From NCBI RefSeq assembly GCF_002161235.1, contig NZ_NFHE01000014.1, positions 1 to 64,000 on the forward strand: 64,000 nt of DNA, in the 5' to 3' direction. This DNA is from Pseudoflavonifractor sp. An85. GTDB lineage: Bacteria > Bacillota > Clostridia > Oscillospirales > Oscillospiraceae. Below, one piece after another: positions 15,944 through 24,319 of the stretch (position 1 is its first letter; each line of letters starts with the position of its first letter). The notes under the pieces are model-generated. The model saw only the letters and a list, made by a program, of their open reading frames with translations. It ran no database searches and had not been told where the DNA came from. The translations under genes were made by a program, and so were the position numbers.

Positions 15944-16912
15944 GTGAAAATTATAAAGCCTATCCTGGGGTTCACCGCCTTTGCTCTGGGACTTCTTATC
16001 ATTCTTGCTGGCCTGTCCTATCTGTTTGTTCCCAGAACCAACACCCAAGCCGCCGGCATGGAGGAGATCATCGCCAACGGGATTCAAGGAGAACCCGCCA
16101 ATTCCATCGACGTAGTGGTGGTGGGCGACAGCGAATCCTATGCCTCCATCTCCCCCCTTTTGATTTGGAAGGACACCGGGTATACCAGCTATGTGTGTGG
16201 CAGCGGCAGACAGTACCTGTCATACAGCAAAACCTTGCTGGAGCGTGCCTTTGAAAATCAATCGCCTAAGCTGGTGATTTTGGAAACCCTGTGCATTTAT
16301 CGCCCCATTCCCTCCAAAACCATCGTCATGGACGAAGTTTCCCGCTATCTCCCCATTCTCCGCTACCATGACCGCTGGAAATACATTGCCCAGCATGGAT
16401 GGAGCACTTCGGGCGGCGAGGTCTACACCTCTCCCTACAAGGGCCATCGACTCAACAGCAAAGTCAGCGGCGTGGAACCTTCCAATTATATGAAGGAGAC
16501 CTCAAACATTGCGGAGATTCCCGTTTATAACCGGATTCTGGTGGAACAAATTCAGGAAATGTGCCAGGAGCATGGCGCTAAGCTTCTGCTACTAAGCACG
16601 CCCAGCACCGTCAACTGGAACTACCAACGCCACAACGGTGTGAGCGCACTGGCTCAGGAGCTGGGCATCGAGTACATCGACCTCAACACCATTCCCGATC
16701 AGGTGGGCATCGACTGGTCCACCGATACCTACGACCGGGGCGATCATTTGAATCACTCCGGATGTGTGAAGGTCTCTCAGTTTCTCTCCAATTATTTGGA
16801 GGGCACCAAGCTCTTCTCCGACCGACGCAACGACAGCCAATACGCCAACTGGAACACGTTGCTCCAAAATTATGAGACCGATGTCTCCTCTGGTAAGGGC
16901 GATCAACGATAA
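15944..16912 (+). CDS. SGNH-hydrolase-like, DltD-like extracytoplasmic protein
   Basis: 322 aa. A single N-terminal TM helix (about 7-28) leaves the rest outside. The SGNH catalytic residues are visible: VVVGDSESYASI (nucleophile Ser) and the C-terminal DHLNHSG (Asp/His pair). Such proteins partner MBOATs in dlt and alginate/cellulose acetylation systems and complete transfer to the polymer. The start is GTG 15944 with AGGAGG 10 bases upstream. It is the last gene of the operon, followed directly by a strong terminator. Confidence 0.82.
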   Translation: MKIIKPILGFTAFALGLLIILAGLSYLFVPRTNTQAAGMEEIIANGIQGEPANSIDVVVVGDSESYASISPLLIWKDTGYTSYVCGSGRQYLSYSKTLLERAFENQSPKLVILETLCIYRPIPSKTIVMDEVSRYLPILRYHDRWKYIAQHGWSTSGGEVYTSPYKGHRLNSKVSGVEPSNYMKETSNIAEIPVYNRILVEQIQEMCQEHGAKLLLLSTPSTVNWNYQRHNGVSALAQELGIEYIDLNTIPDQVGIDWSTDTYDRGDHLNHSGCVKVSQFLSNYLEGTKLFSDRRNDSQYANWNTLLQNYETDVSSGKGDQR

Positions 16913-16943
16913 AAAAAGGGATGCCTGATGGCATCCCTTTTTT
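16912..16943. terminator. Bidirectional terminator
   Basis: Fourteen-base perfect arms around the loop TGAT, with six A at the left foot and six T at the right, between the dlt-like operon and the convergent his operon tail. Confidence 0.9.
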
Positions 16944-16948
16944 ATGAT

Positions 16949-17671
16949 TTAATTGCGGCTGCGCGAGCCCATAAACCGCAACAAGTACAAAAACAGGTTG
17001 ATGAAGTCCAGATACAGCTGAAGCGCAGAATAAATGGAAGCACGCTCCAACAACGCAGTGTCGTGGCTGAAATACTGGTAATTCTTTTTGATTTTCTGTG
17101 TGTCGTAAGCTGTAAAGCACAGGAAGATCACAATACCAGCCATGCAAAGCAGCCGTTCCAGAGCGCTGAGATCAAAGAGCATCAGCAACAAGCCGCCCAC
17201 CAGAAGGAAAATCAAGCCGCCAATTAAAAAGGGGCGCAGGCGGGACAGGTCTGTTTGGGTGAACCGGCCATACAGGGCAAAGCCACCAAAGAACAGAGCG
17301 GTGATACCAAACACCAGGATGACCCCAGCCACGTCATAAATGACGAAATAGGCGGAAAACACCAACCCATTCAAAATCGCGTAAGCCAAAAAGAGAACCC
17401 GACTGGTGTTCACCGACTGCTTGTGTATACGGGCAGAGAGCACCAGCACCACCGCAACCTCTGCCACTAACAGCAGAATGGTCACATAAGGAATGGCAAA
17501 CAGCTGGAACACCATACCGCTGGCGGCCATATACCAGCCCAGGGCAAAGGTCACCAAGAGTCCCAAAAACATCCAGCCAAAAGTGCGCGAGATATAACGA
17601 TTCAGTGACAACCCCCCGGCAGCATAGCTGCTGTCAAATTCACCGGGGTTAAAAGAATTATACTGTTGCAT
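16949..17671 (-). CDS. Bax inhibitor-1 / YetJ-family membrane protein
   Basis: 240 aa, seven TM helices, with the family C-terminal signature (ASIYSALQLYLDFINLF then LYLLRF) and the FTAYDTQKIK loop holding an acidic residue. Bacterial YetJ is a pH-sensitive calcium leak channel; here only family membership is seen. The ATG lies immediately beyond the hisE stop with GGGAG overlapping the end of hisE, so the gene is translated as the last member of the his operon. That association has no obvious metabolic logic. Confidence 0.88.
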   Translation of the reverse strand: MQQYNSFNPGEFDSSYAAGGLSLNRYISRTFGWMFLGLLVTFALGWYMAASGMVFQLFAIPYVTILLLVAEVAVVLVLSARIHKQSVNTSRVLFLAYAILNGLVFSAYFVIYDVAGVILVFGITALFFGGFALYGRFTQTDLSRLRPFLIGGLIFLLVGGLLLMLFDLSALERLLCMAGIVIFLCFTAYDTQKIKKNYQYFSHDTALLERASIYSALQLYLDFINLFLYLLRFMGSRSRN

Positions 17672-17672
17672 A

Positions 17673-17999
17673 TCAAGTCTCCCGATCCACTTGTTTCATG
17701 GTTTTCAAATTGCCAATCTTCAAACTGCGGCGATCCAGCTCCGCCATCACATCCTCCAGGGGAATCCCCTGTTGGGCCATCATCACCATCAGGTGATAGA
17801 TCAGGTCGGAAATCTCCCCCACCGTCTCCTCCTTCACCCCGTTTTTTGCGGCAATGATGGTCTCGGAACATTCCTCGCCCACCTTCTTGAGAATCTTATC
17901 CAGACCCTTGTCAAACAGGTAGCAGGTGTAAGAACCCTCCTGAGGATGTTCCTTACGATCCAGGACCACCGAGTACAGCTTTTGCATCGTGTCGTTCAT
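17673..17999 (-). CDS. hisE: Phosphoribosyl-ATP pyrophosphatase
   Basis: 108 aa stand-alone HisE. The MazG-like helical motif KKVGEECSETIIAAKN with EEXXE-type acids and the later ISDLIYHLMVMM helix are typical. It hydrolyses phosphoribosyl-ATP to phosphoribosyl-AMP, the second step of histidine synthesis. ATG 17999 is preceded by AAGGAGAGG; the longer frame to 18173 overlaps hisI and is not used. HisI and HisE are separate genes here. Confidence 0.93.
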   Translation of the reverse strand: MNDTMQKLYSVVLDRKEHPQEGSYTCYLFDKGLDKILKKVGEECSETIIAAKNGVKEETVGEISDLIYHLMVMMAQQGIPLEDVMAELDRRSLKIGNLKTMKQVDRET

Positions 18000-18039
18000 G
18001 GGAATCCTCTCCTTCCAAGCATATCTTGGCTCGTATTCA

Positions 18040-18360
18040 TTATACCGTGATCTCCCGGAAAAAACAACTGGTTGCTCCGGTGTGACAAGTGGGTCCTTTG
18101 GGCGTGCAAAGGTAGAGCAGGGTATCCGTGTCACAGTCGGTAAAAATCTCGTTGACACAGAGGAAGTGTCCACTGCTCTCCCCCTTGTTCCACAGCTTTT
18201 GGCGGCTGCGGCTCCAGAACCAGGCCGTTTTGGTCTCCAGGGTTTTCTCCACCGCCTCCCGGTCGGTAAAGCCCAGCATCAGCACCTGGCGAGTGTTGGA
18301 ATCCTGGATGATCACCGGAATGAGGTCTGATTTTTGAAAGAGCAAATCCAGATCAAACAT
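18040..18360 (-). CDS. hisI: Phosphoribosyl-AMP cyclohydrolase
   Basis: 106 aa, the usual length of monofunctional HisI. Motifs: [29 protein letters not shown], the metal-binding DCDTDT and CHTGATSCF with two Cys. It opens the purine ring of phosphoribosyl-AMP to ProFAR. It overlaps the end of hisF by 8 bases, indicating coupling. Confidence 0.95.
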   Translation of the reverse strand: MFDLDLLFQKSDLIPVIIQDSNTRQVLMLGFTDREAVEKTLETKTAWFWSRSRQKLWNKGESSGHFLCVNEIFTDCDTDTLLYLCTPKGPTCHTGATSCFFREITV

Positions 18361-19129
18361 GACCGTTCCCCCTCTCCCGCACCGGGATGTTTTGCTCCCG
18401 CAGGTATTCCTTCACCTGAGGCACGGTGAGCTCCCCAAAGTGAAACAAACTGGCAGCCAGAGCGGCATCGCATCCGGTCTCTTCAAAGACCTGGGCAAAG
18501 TGGGACAGCTCTCCGCAGCCTCCGGAAGCAATCACAGGGATGGTCACCGCCTGGGTTACCGCCCGGGTGAGTTCCAAGTCAAAGCCCGCCTTGGTGCCAT
18601 CGGCATCCATGGAGGTGAGGAGAATTTCCCCTGCCCCCAGTTCTTGGCCCCGCTTGGCCCACTCCACGGCATCCAGGCCGGTGGCAATCCGTCCTCCGGC
18701 CACCACCACTTCAAACCAGCCCTCTTCCCGGCGCTTGGCATCAATGGCCAGCACCACACACTGAGAACCAAAGAACTGAGCCGCATCGGCAATGAGCTGG
18801 GGGTTCTTCACCGCCGCAGAGTTGACGGAAATCTTGTCCGCTCCTACCCGCAGCAGGCGGCGGAAGTCATCCACCGTGCGGATGCCGCCCCCCACTGTAA
18901 GGGGGACAAATACCTGACTGGCGGTGCGCTCCACCACGTCCTCCACGGTGTCCCGGGCATCGCTGGTGGCGGTAATATCCAAAAAGACGATCTCATCCGC
19001 CCCTTGGTCGGAGTAGTACCGAGCCAACTCCACTGGGTCTCCGGCATCCCGGATGTTGACGAAGTTGACTCCCTTCACTACCCGTCCGTCCCGCACGTCC
19101 AGGCAGGGAATGATGCGTTTGGCTAGCAT
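18353..19129 (-). CDS. hisF: Imidazole glycerol phosphate synthase, cyclase subunit
   Basis: 258 aa (beta/alpha)8 barrel. Starts [20 protein letters not shown] with catalytic D11, has the phosphate sites VTVGGGIRT (written here [11 protein letters not shown]) and IASGGCGEL, and catalytic Asp in [12 protein letters not shown]. With HisH it uses glutamine ammonia to make imidazole glycerol phosphate and AICAR. It overlaps hisA by 7 bases and hisI by 8. Confidence 0.96.
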   Translation of the reverse strand: MLAKRIIPCLDVRDGRVVKGVNFVNIRDAGDPVELARYYSDQGADEIVFLDITATSDARDTVEDVVERTASQVFVPLTVGGGIRTVDDFRRLLRVGADKISVNSAAVKNPQLIADAAQFFGSQCVVLAIDAKRREEGWFEVVVAGGRIATGLDAVEWAKRGQELGAGEILLTSMDADGTKAGFDLELTRAVTQAVTIPVIASGGCGELSHFAQVFEETGCDAALAASLFHFGELTVPQVKEYLREQNIPVRERGNGHV

Positions 19130-19845
19130 TGCGTTCCACCGTCCTTTACCGCTTGAGCCAGGTCAATGGCCCCCGCATAGTAGGCCTTTCCAATGATGGC
19201 CCCGTATACCCCCATGCGGTCCAGCTCCACAATATCCTGGTTGCAGGACACGCCGCCAGAGGCAATGAGCTTACAGGAAACAGCACCTTGCAGCTGTTGC
19301 AGTCGGTCAAAGGATGGGCCGGACAACATCCCGTCTGTCTCAATATCTGTAAAGATAATTACCTTTACTCCAGTCTGCTCCATATCCCGGGCAAGCTCTA
19401 GGTAGTCCAGGCCGGAGTCCACTTCCCAACCAGCGGTTTTCACCTTGCCATCCCGGGCGTCAATGCCCACAGCAATGCGATCTGCGCCATAGGTAGCAAT
19501 AGCCTGGGCCACCAGTTCCGGATTGGATACGGCAGCAGAGCCGATGACCGCCCGGGTCACCCCCAAGGCAAACACCGCCTCCAAATCCTCCATGGAGCGG
19601 ATGCCGCCGCCCAGCTCCACTTGGAGCCCCAAATCCGCCACAGAGCGCACCAGTTCCCCGTTGCGACGCACCCCGTCCCGAGCCCCGTCCAGGTCCACCA
19701 TATGGATCCAGGTGGCCCCAGCCTCTTGGAAAGCCTGGGCCACGGAAACCGGTTCGGAGGCCACCTGATGCACCGTATCAAAGCTGCCTTTGTAGAGCCG
19801 CACCACGGCTCCATCCTTCAAATCAATGGCTGGTAAGATAATCAT
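19123..19845 (-). CDS. hisA: ProFAR isomerase
   Basis: 240 aa (beta/alpha)8 barrel homologous to HisF. Catalytic Asp residues are in [16 protein letters not shown] and [12 protein letters not shown], with phosphate sites ELGGGIRSM and IASGGVS. It isomerises ProFAR to PRFAR, the substrate of HisF/HisH. It overlaps hisH by 4 bases and hisF by 7. Confidence 0.96.
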   Translation of the reverse strand: MIILPAIDLKDGAVVRLYKGSFDTVHQVASEPVSVAQAFQEAGATWIHMVDLDGARDGVRRNGELVRSVADLGLQVELGGGIRSMEDLEAVFALGVTRAVIGSAAVSNPELVAQAIATYGADRIAVGIDARDGKVKTAGWEVDSGLDYLELARDMEQTGVKVIIFTDIETDGMLSGPSFDRLQQLQGAVSCKLIASGGVSCNQDIVELDRMGVYGAIIGKAYYAGAIDLAQAVKDGGTQC

Positions 19846-20450
19846 GGGTTCATCGCTCCAAAATTCTTTAGAATTTCCAGGCCCACCTCTCCACTTTTCT
19901 CCGGGTGGAACTGGGTGCCGAAGAAGTTGCCCTTTTGCACGGCGGCCACCACATCCATACCATAGTCGGTGGTAGCAATCACCTGACTGGCATCCGCGGC
20001 CCGCCCGGAAAAGGAGTGGACAAAGTACACCCAGGCTCCCTCTCCCAGCCCACGGAACAGGGGCGATGGATTGGGGAAGGACAGGCGGTTCCAGCCGATG
20101 TGGGGCAACTTATACTCTGTCTCCATGCGCTTGACCGTACCTGGAATCACACCCAAACCGGAACACGTCTCTCCTTCTTCCCCTTGGGCGAAGAGCAGCT
20201 GCATGCCCAGGCAGATGCCCAGCACTGGTCTATCCTGTCCCAGGCGGAGAATGGCCTGGTCCAGTCCAGTCTGGCGCAGCTTACGGGCGGCGTCTGGGAA
20301 TGCACCTACCCCGGGGAGCAAGATGGAGTTTGCCCGCTCCAGCTCCTTCGGGTCCCCGGTGATGCGATTATCAAGACCCATGTAGGTCAGGGCGTTAGAG
20401 ACACTTTTCAGATTCCCCACCCCATAGTCTACAATGGCGGTATAACTCAT
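19842..20450 (-). CDS. hisH: Imidazole glycerol phosphate synthase, glutaminase subunit
   Basis: 202 aa class I glutamine amidotransferase. Nucleophile Cys in GICLGMQLLF, the His-Glu pair in GTQFHPEKSG, and the start IVDYGVGNLKS typical of HisH. It supplies ammonia to HisF. The gene lies 17 bases after hisB. Confidence 0.96.
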   Translation of the reverse strand: MSYTAIVDYGVGNLKSVSNALTYMGLDNRITGDPKELERANSILLPGVGAFPDAARKLRQTGLDQAILRLGQDRPVLGICLGMQLLFAQGEEGETCSGLGVIPGTVKRMETEYKLPHIGWNRLSFPNPSPLFRGLGEGAWVYFVHSFSGRAADASQVIATTDYGMDVVAAVQKGNFFGTQFHPEKSGEVGLEILKNFGAMNP

Positions 20451-20467
20451 AGCTCTTCCTCGTTTCT

Positions 20468-21043
20468 CTAAAGTACCCCTTTGGTGGAGGTCACGCCGCT
20501 ACCCACCACCTGGGCGGCTTCTTTCAAAGCCATTCCCAGGGATTTATACAGCGCCTCGGTGATGTGATGGGCGTTCTCCCCGTACTCACACTTTTGATGG
20601 AGGGTGATTCCAGCGTGGACGGCGAAAGCCTGCATAAATTCCTTTGTCAGGCAGCTGTCATACACTCCGATCATAGGTTGGGGCATGTCTGCCTGGAACA
20701 CCAGATAGGGACGGTTGGAGCAGTCCAGCACCGTACGGCACAACGCCTCATCCATAGGGACAAAGGAAGTGCCAAAGCGGCGGATGCCCACTTTATCACC
20801 TAGGGCCTGACGGAACGCCTGCCCCAACACAATGCCGGTGTCCTCCACGGTGTGGTGGCCATCCACGTATAGATCCCCTTCCACCCGGAGGTTCAGCCCC
20901 CACCCGGCGTAGAAAGCCAGAGCAGTGAGCATGTGGTCAAAAAAGCCGATGCCTGTGGACACGGACACCTCTCCCCCATCCAGGCAGAGAGAAAGGGAGA
21001 TATCCGTCTCCTTGGTCTTTCGGCTGATTTCTGCGCTTCTCAT
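20468..21043 (-). CDS. hisB: Imidazoleglycerol-phosphate dehydratase
   Basis: 191 aa, monofunctional IGPD (no fused phosphatase domain, so a separate histidinol-phosphatase must exist elsewhere). Duplicated metal motifs DGHHTVEDTG and ENAHHITEALYK and the C-terminal STKG are complete. It dehydrates imidazole glycerol phosphate to imidazole acetol phosphate. It begins 2 bases after the hisD stop. Confidence 0.96.
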   Translation of the reverse strand: MRSAEISRKTKETDISLSLCLDGGEVSVSTGIGFFDHMLTALAFYAGWGLNLRVEGDLYVDGHHTVEDTGIVLGQAFRQALGDKVGIRRFGTSFVPMDEALCRTVLDCSNRPYLVFQADMPQPMIGVYDSCLTKEFMQAFAVHAGITLHQKCEYGENAHHITEALYKSLGMALKEAAQVVGSGVTSTKGVL

Positions 21044-21045
21044 GG

Positions 21046-22341
21046 TCAGTCCCCCTTCTCAAAGCGCACTTGAATGGAGTTGGCGTGAGCGGTGAGGTGC
21101 TCGGATTGGGCCAAGGTGATGATTTCATCCTTCACCCGCTCCAGGTCCTCCCGACCATACTCCAGTACGCTGGTCTTTTTTAAAAACGCATCCACCGACA
21201 AAGGGGAGAAGAATCGTGCGGTGCCACTGGTGGGCAGCACGTGGTCCGGCCCTGCCATATAGTCTCCCAAAGGTTCGGGGGTATTGCCGCCCAGGAAGAT
21301 GGCCCCGGCGTTGTGCACCAGTTCCATGACCTGACGGGGATTTTGCGTGACGATCTCCATGTGCTCCGGGGCCACCTGGTCGGCCAGTTTGGCACAGGTC
21401 TCCATATCAGGGCAGACGATGGCACAGCCAAAGTCCCGCAGGGATTGCTCCATGATCTCACTCCGGCTGAGATACCCCAGCTGACGGGTGATCTCCTTCT
21501 GGACCTCCTGGGCCAGCTCCATGCTGTCGGTGAGCAGCACCGCCGAGGCCAAGGGATCGTGCTCGGCCTGACTGAGCAAGTCTGCTGCCACATGGCAGGG
21601 GTTTGCGGTGGCATCGGCAATCACCAGCACCTCAGAGGGGCCCGCCACCATGTCAATGTCCAGGTTTCCATAGGCCATGCGCTTGGCTTCCGCCACGAAG
21701 GCGTTGCCCGGGCCCACCAGCTTGTCCACCCGAGGGATAAAGTCCGCCCCGTAGGTGAGAGCGGCCACCGCCTGAGCGCCGCCCACGGCGATGCATCGGT
21801 CCACACCGGCTACCCAAGCAGCCGCCAGCACCACATCACTGAGGTTCTCCGTGGGCGGGGTGACCATCACCACTTCTTCCACCCCAGCCACCTTGGCGGG
21901 AATCACGTTCATAAGTACCGAACTGGGATAGGCCGCCCGACCACCGGGGACATACACACCCACCCGCTGCAAGGGGCGGACAATGCGCCCCACTTGGCCC
22001 CCGCTGGGACTATCCCACATGCGAAGGCCCATCTGCACCTCACTCAAAAGTTCCTGCTGATAGACTCGGATGTGCTGAGCGCTGCGCTGGAGCGCTGCAA
22101 GCAGTTGTCCATCGATGCGCTTCGCTGCCTGCTCCAACTCCTCCATGGACACCTCCCGGGGAGGATTGCCGTCAAACTTCACGGAGTACTCCTCCACCGC
22201 TTCGTATCCACGCGCCCGCACGTTGGCCAGGATGGCAGCCACGCTGCGCTGAATCTCCGCTCCAGTCTCCGCCGCTCGAGCCCGCATACTGGTCAGTTTT
22301 TCTTGTTCACGGCCCTCTCCGGCCACCACGAGTTCCAACAT
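21046..22341 (-). CDS. hisD: Histidinol dehydrogenase
   Basis: 431 aa, usual length. It has the signature region HDPLASAVLLTDS, the zinc-site stretches around GPSEVLVIAD and the C-terminal YMAGPDHVLPTSGTARF. It oxidises histidinol to histidine in two NAD-dependent steps. ATG 22341 is preceded by GGGGAG 7 bases upstream; the frame back to 22389 runs into hisG and is not used. Confidence 0.95.
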   Translation of the reverse strand: MLELVVAGEGREQEKLTSMRARAAETGAEIQRSVAAILANVRARGYEAVEEYSVKFDGNPPREVSMEELEQAAKRIDGQLLAALQRSAQHIRVYQQELLSEVQMGLRMWDSPSGGQVGRIVRPLQRVGVYVPGGRAAYPSSVLMNVIPAKVAGVEEVVMVTPPTENLSDVVLAAAWVAGVDRCIAVGGAQAVAALTYGADFIPRVDKLVGPGNAFVAEAKRMAYGNLDIDMVAGPSEVLVIADATANPCHVAADLLSQAEHDPLASAVLLTDSMELAQEVQKEITRQLGYLSRSEIMEQSLRDFGCAIVCPDMETCAKLADQVAPEHMEIVTQNPRQVMELVHNAGAIFLGGNTPEPLGDYMAGPDHVLPTSGTARFFSPLSVDAFLKKTSVLEYGREDLERVKDEIITLAQSEHLTAHANSIQVRFEKGD

Positions 22342-22361
22342 ATGTCCTCTCCCCTTTTCCC

Positions 22362-23000
22362 TCAAGTGCCGGACAGGTTGGTCTGGCACTGCTGGATGAA
22401 GTCCAAAATTTCCTGTTTGTGCAGCTTCATGCTGGCGGTATTCACAATGAGTCGGGCGGACACCTGGGCCACGTCCTCAATGGGGGTAAGGCCATTCTCT
22501 TTCAGGGTCGCCCCCGTCTCCACGATGTCCACGATGCCGTCAGCCAGCCCCAAAATGGGAGCCAGCTCCACGCTGCCCTCAATTTTGATGATGTCCACGT
22601 CCATCCCCTTCCCCTCAAAAAAGGCCCGGGTGACGTTAGGATATTTGGAGGCCACCCGGCGGGTTTTATAGGTGGCATAAAAATCGCTGCCCTCTTTCAC
22701 GGCCAGGGCAAATCGGCACCGGCCGAAGCCCAGGTCCAGCACCTCATAAAAGGCGCCCCCCTTTTCCAGGATGGTGTCCTTGCCCACAATGCCCAAATCG
22801 CACACCCCGTGCTCCACGTAAGTGATGACGTCAGGCGCCTTGGCCAACACCGCATCCAGAGGATAGTTGGGCACGGCATGAATGAGCCGCCGCCCCGGAT
22901 GCCGGATGGGGGTGCAGTCCAGGCCCATGGTTTCAAACAGCTCCACGGATTTGTCTTGTAAACGGCCCTTGGTCAGGGCAATTCTCAACCTCTGGCTCAT
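22362..23000 (-). CDS. hisG: ATP phosphoribosyltransferase, short catalytic subunit
   Basis: 212 aa, the short HisG form without the C-terminal regulatory domain; it needs HisZ, which is encoded just upstream. Motifs include the start RLRIALTKGRL, GICD-type GVCDLGIVGKD, and the PRPP loop IVDIVETGATLKENGL. It commits ATP and PRPP to histidine synthesis. The start at 23000 overlaps the hisZ stop by 4 bases. Confidence 0.95.
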   Translation of the reverse strand: MSQRLRIALTKGRLQDKSVELFETMGLDCTPIRHPGRRLIHAVPNYPLDAVLAKAPDVITYVEHGVCDLGIVGKDTILEKGGAFYEVLDLGFGRCRFALAVKEGSDFYATYKTRRVASKYPNVTRAFFEGKGMDVDIIKIEGSVELAPILGLADGIVDIVETGATLKENGLTPIEDVAQVSARLIVNTASMKLHKQEILDFIQQCQTNLSGT

Positions 23001-24163
23001 ACCTCCAACCACCTCTCTCCGGAATCGTCCAGGCACAGCACCTGGAGAGCCCCTTTTTCTTGGGCCAGGTTCATGGTGCTGGCCAAGGTCCGGCAGGGAG
23101 ACAGCTCACAACTGCCCGCCGGCAAGCGGTCCATGACCTCCAAGGCGCGGCCCAAGCAGCCGCTTTCATAGTGAATGACGGTGAGCAATCGGGGAACATC
23201 CACGTCCAAGCAGGCCCCCACGGCATCCACATCCACGGCGAAGCCAGTGGCCTCCGCTCGCCTACCGAACAGCTCCACCAGATTGTCGTACCGGCCGCCG
23301 GACAGCACCGGAGCCCCCGCTCCCGTGGCATAGCCCCGGAACACCACACCGGTGTAGTAGTCGATCTGATGCACCAGCCCCAGGTCAAAGCGCACATAGT
23401 CTCTGTACCCAGCCTGACACAGCTCCCCATACAACAGCTCCAAATAATCCAGACTGGGACAGGCACCGGCCAAGGTGCGGGCTTCTTCCAGCACCTCTGC
23501 CCCTCCGAACAGGTAAGGCAAACGACATAACGCGGCACAATCCGGTTGGTTGGAATAAGGCTGCAAAAAGTCATTGAGCACCGCATAGTTTTTGCCCTCA
23601 ATGAGCAGGCGCATCCGCTCCTGCTCCTCCAGGGACATGTTCATGCGGCTGGCCAAGTCCTGATAAAAGCCCACGTGGCCTACCTCGATATGAAATTCTT
23701 CCAGACCGCAGGCCCGCAGGGCATCTACCGCCAGGGCGATGATCTCCAAGTCTGCCTTCTTCCCCGTGGCACCCAGCATCTCCACGCCACACTGGGCAAT
23801 TTCACTGCTGCCACCCTCATGGGCGTTTCCAGAGCGGAACACCGTCTGATCGTAGTACAGCCGCTGAGGCAGAGGCAGAGTTTTCAGCTTGGTGGCAGCC
23901 AGACGGGCAATGGGTGTGGTGGTGTCCGGACGCATAACCATGATCTTGCCGGAGCGGTCAATGATCTTCAGCATGGTCTCCTGGGGCAAAGGACTTCCCG
24001 AGTGGACGAATAGGTCGTAAAACTCCACCTCAGGGGTGATGACCTCCGCATAGCCCCGGCGTCGAAACAGATCCACCAGGGCACTTTGCACCTGCCGCCG
24101 TTCCAGGCACTCGGCAAAGAGCCGATCCCTGGTCCCTTCCGGAGTATTGAAGTGTATGTTCAT
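22997..24163 (-). CDS. hisZ: ATP phosphoribosyltransferase regulatory subunit
   Basis: 388 aa, a class II histidyl-tRNA-synthetase-like protein without a tRNA-binding domain. It shows motif 2-like VMRPDTTTPIARLAA, YYDQTVFRSGNAHEGGSSEIAQ and a degenerate His loop (LGLVHQIDYYTGVVFRGY). It complexes with short HisG and mediates histidine feedback. It is the first gene of the his operon, 38 bases beyond a strong promoter. Confidence 0.93.
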   Translation of the reverse strand: MNIHFNTPEGTRDRLFAECLERRQVQSALVDLFRRRGYAEVITPEVEFYDLFVHSGSPLPQETMLKIIDRSGKIMVMRPDTTTPIARLAATKLKTLPLPQRLYYDQTVFRSGNAHEGGSSEIAQCGVEMLGATGKKADLEIIALAVDALRACGLEEFHIEVGHVGFYQDLASRMNMSLEEQERMRLLIEGKNYAVLNDFLQPYSNQPDCAALCRLPYLFGGAEVLEEARTLAGACPSLDYLELLYGELCQAGYRDYVRFDLGLVHQIDYYTGVVFRGYATGAGAPVLSGGRYDNLVELFGRRAEATGFAVDVDAVGACLDVDVPRLLTVIHYESGCLGRALEVMDRLPAGSCELSPCRTLASTMNLAQEKGALQVLCLDDSGERWLEV

Positions 24164-24200
24164 GGTGTTCCCACCCTTTCTTTAGCTCGCTAGTGTAGTA

Positions 24201-24229
24201 AATATACCATAGCCCGCCCCACTTGTCAA
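24201..24229 (-). promoter_or_regulatory. his operon promoter
   Basis: Minus-strand TTGACA (complement at 24224-24229), 17-base spacer, TATATT (complement at 24201-24206). The leader to hisZ is about 30 bases, leaving no room for a T-box or attenuator, so control by histidine is probably enzymatic or by a repressor. Confidence 0.8.
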
Positions 24230-24254
24230 TGGGGGGATGTTCTAGAATTCACCG

Positions 24255-24282
24255 TTGACATTTTTCAGCCATGGACTATAAT
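24255..24282 (+). promoter_or_regulatory. MATE gene promoter
   Basis: Plus-strand TTGACA at 24255-24260, 16-base spacer, TATAAT at 24277-24282, both perfect consensus hexamers. It is back to back with the his promoter, 25 bases apart. Confidence 0.8.
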
Positions 24283-24319
24283 CGTAACGTTCACTTCCAC
24301 GCAAAAAGGAGCATCCAAC

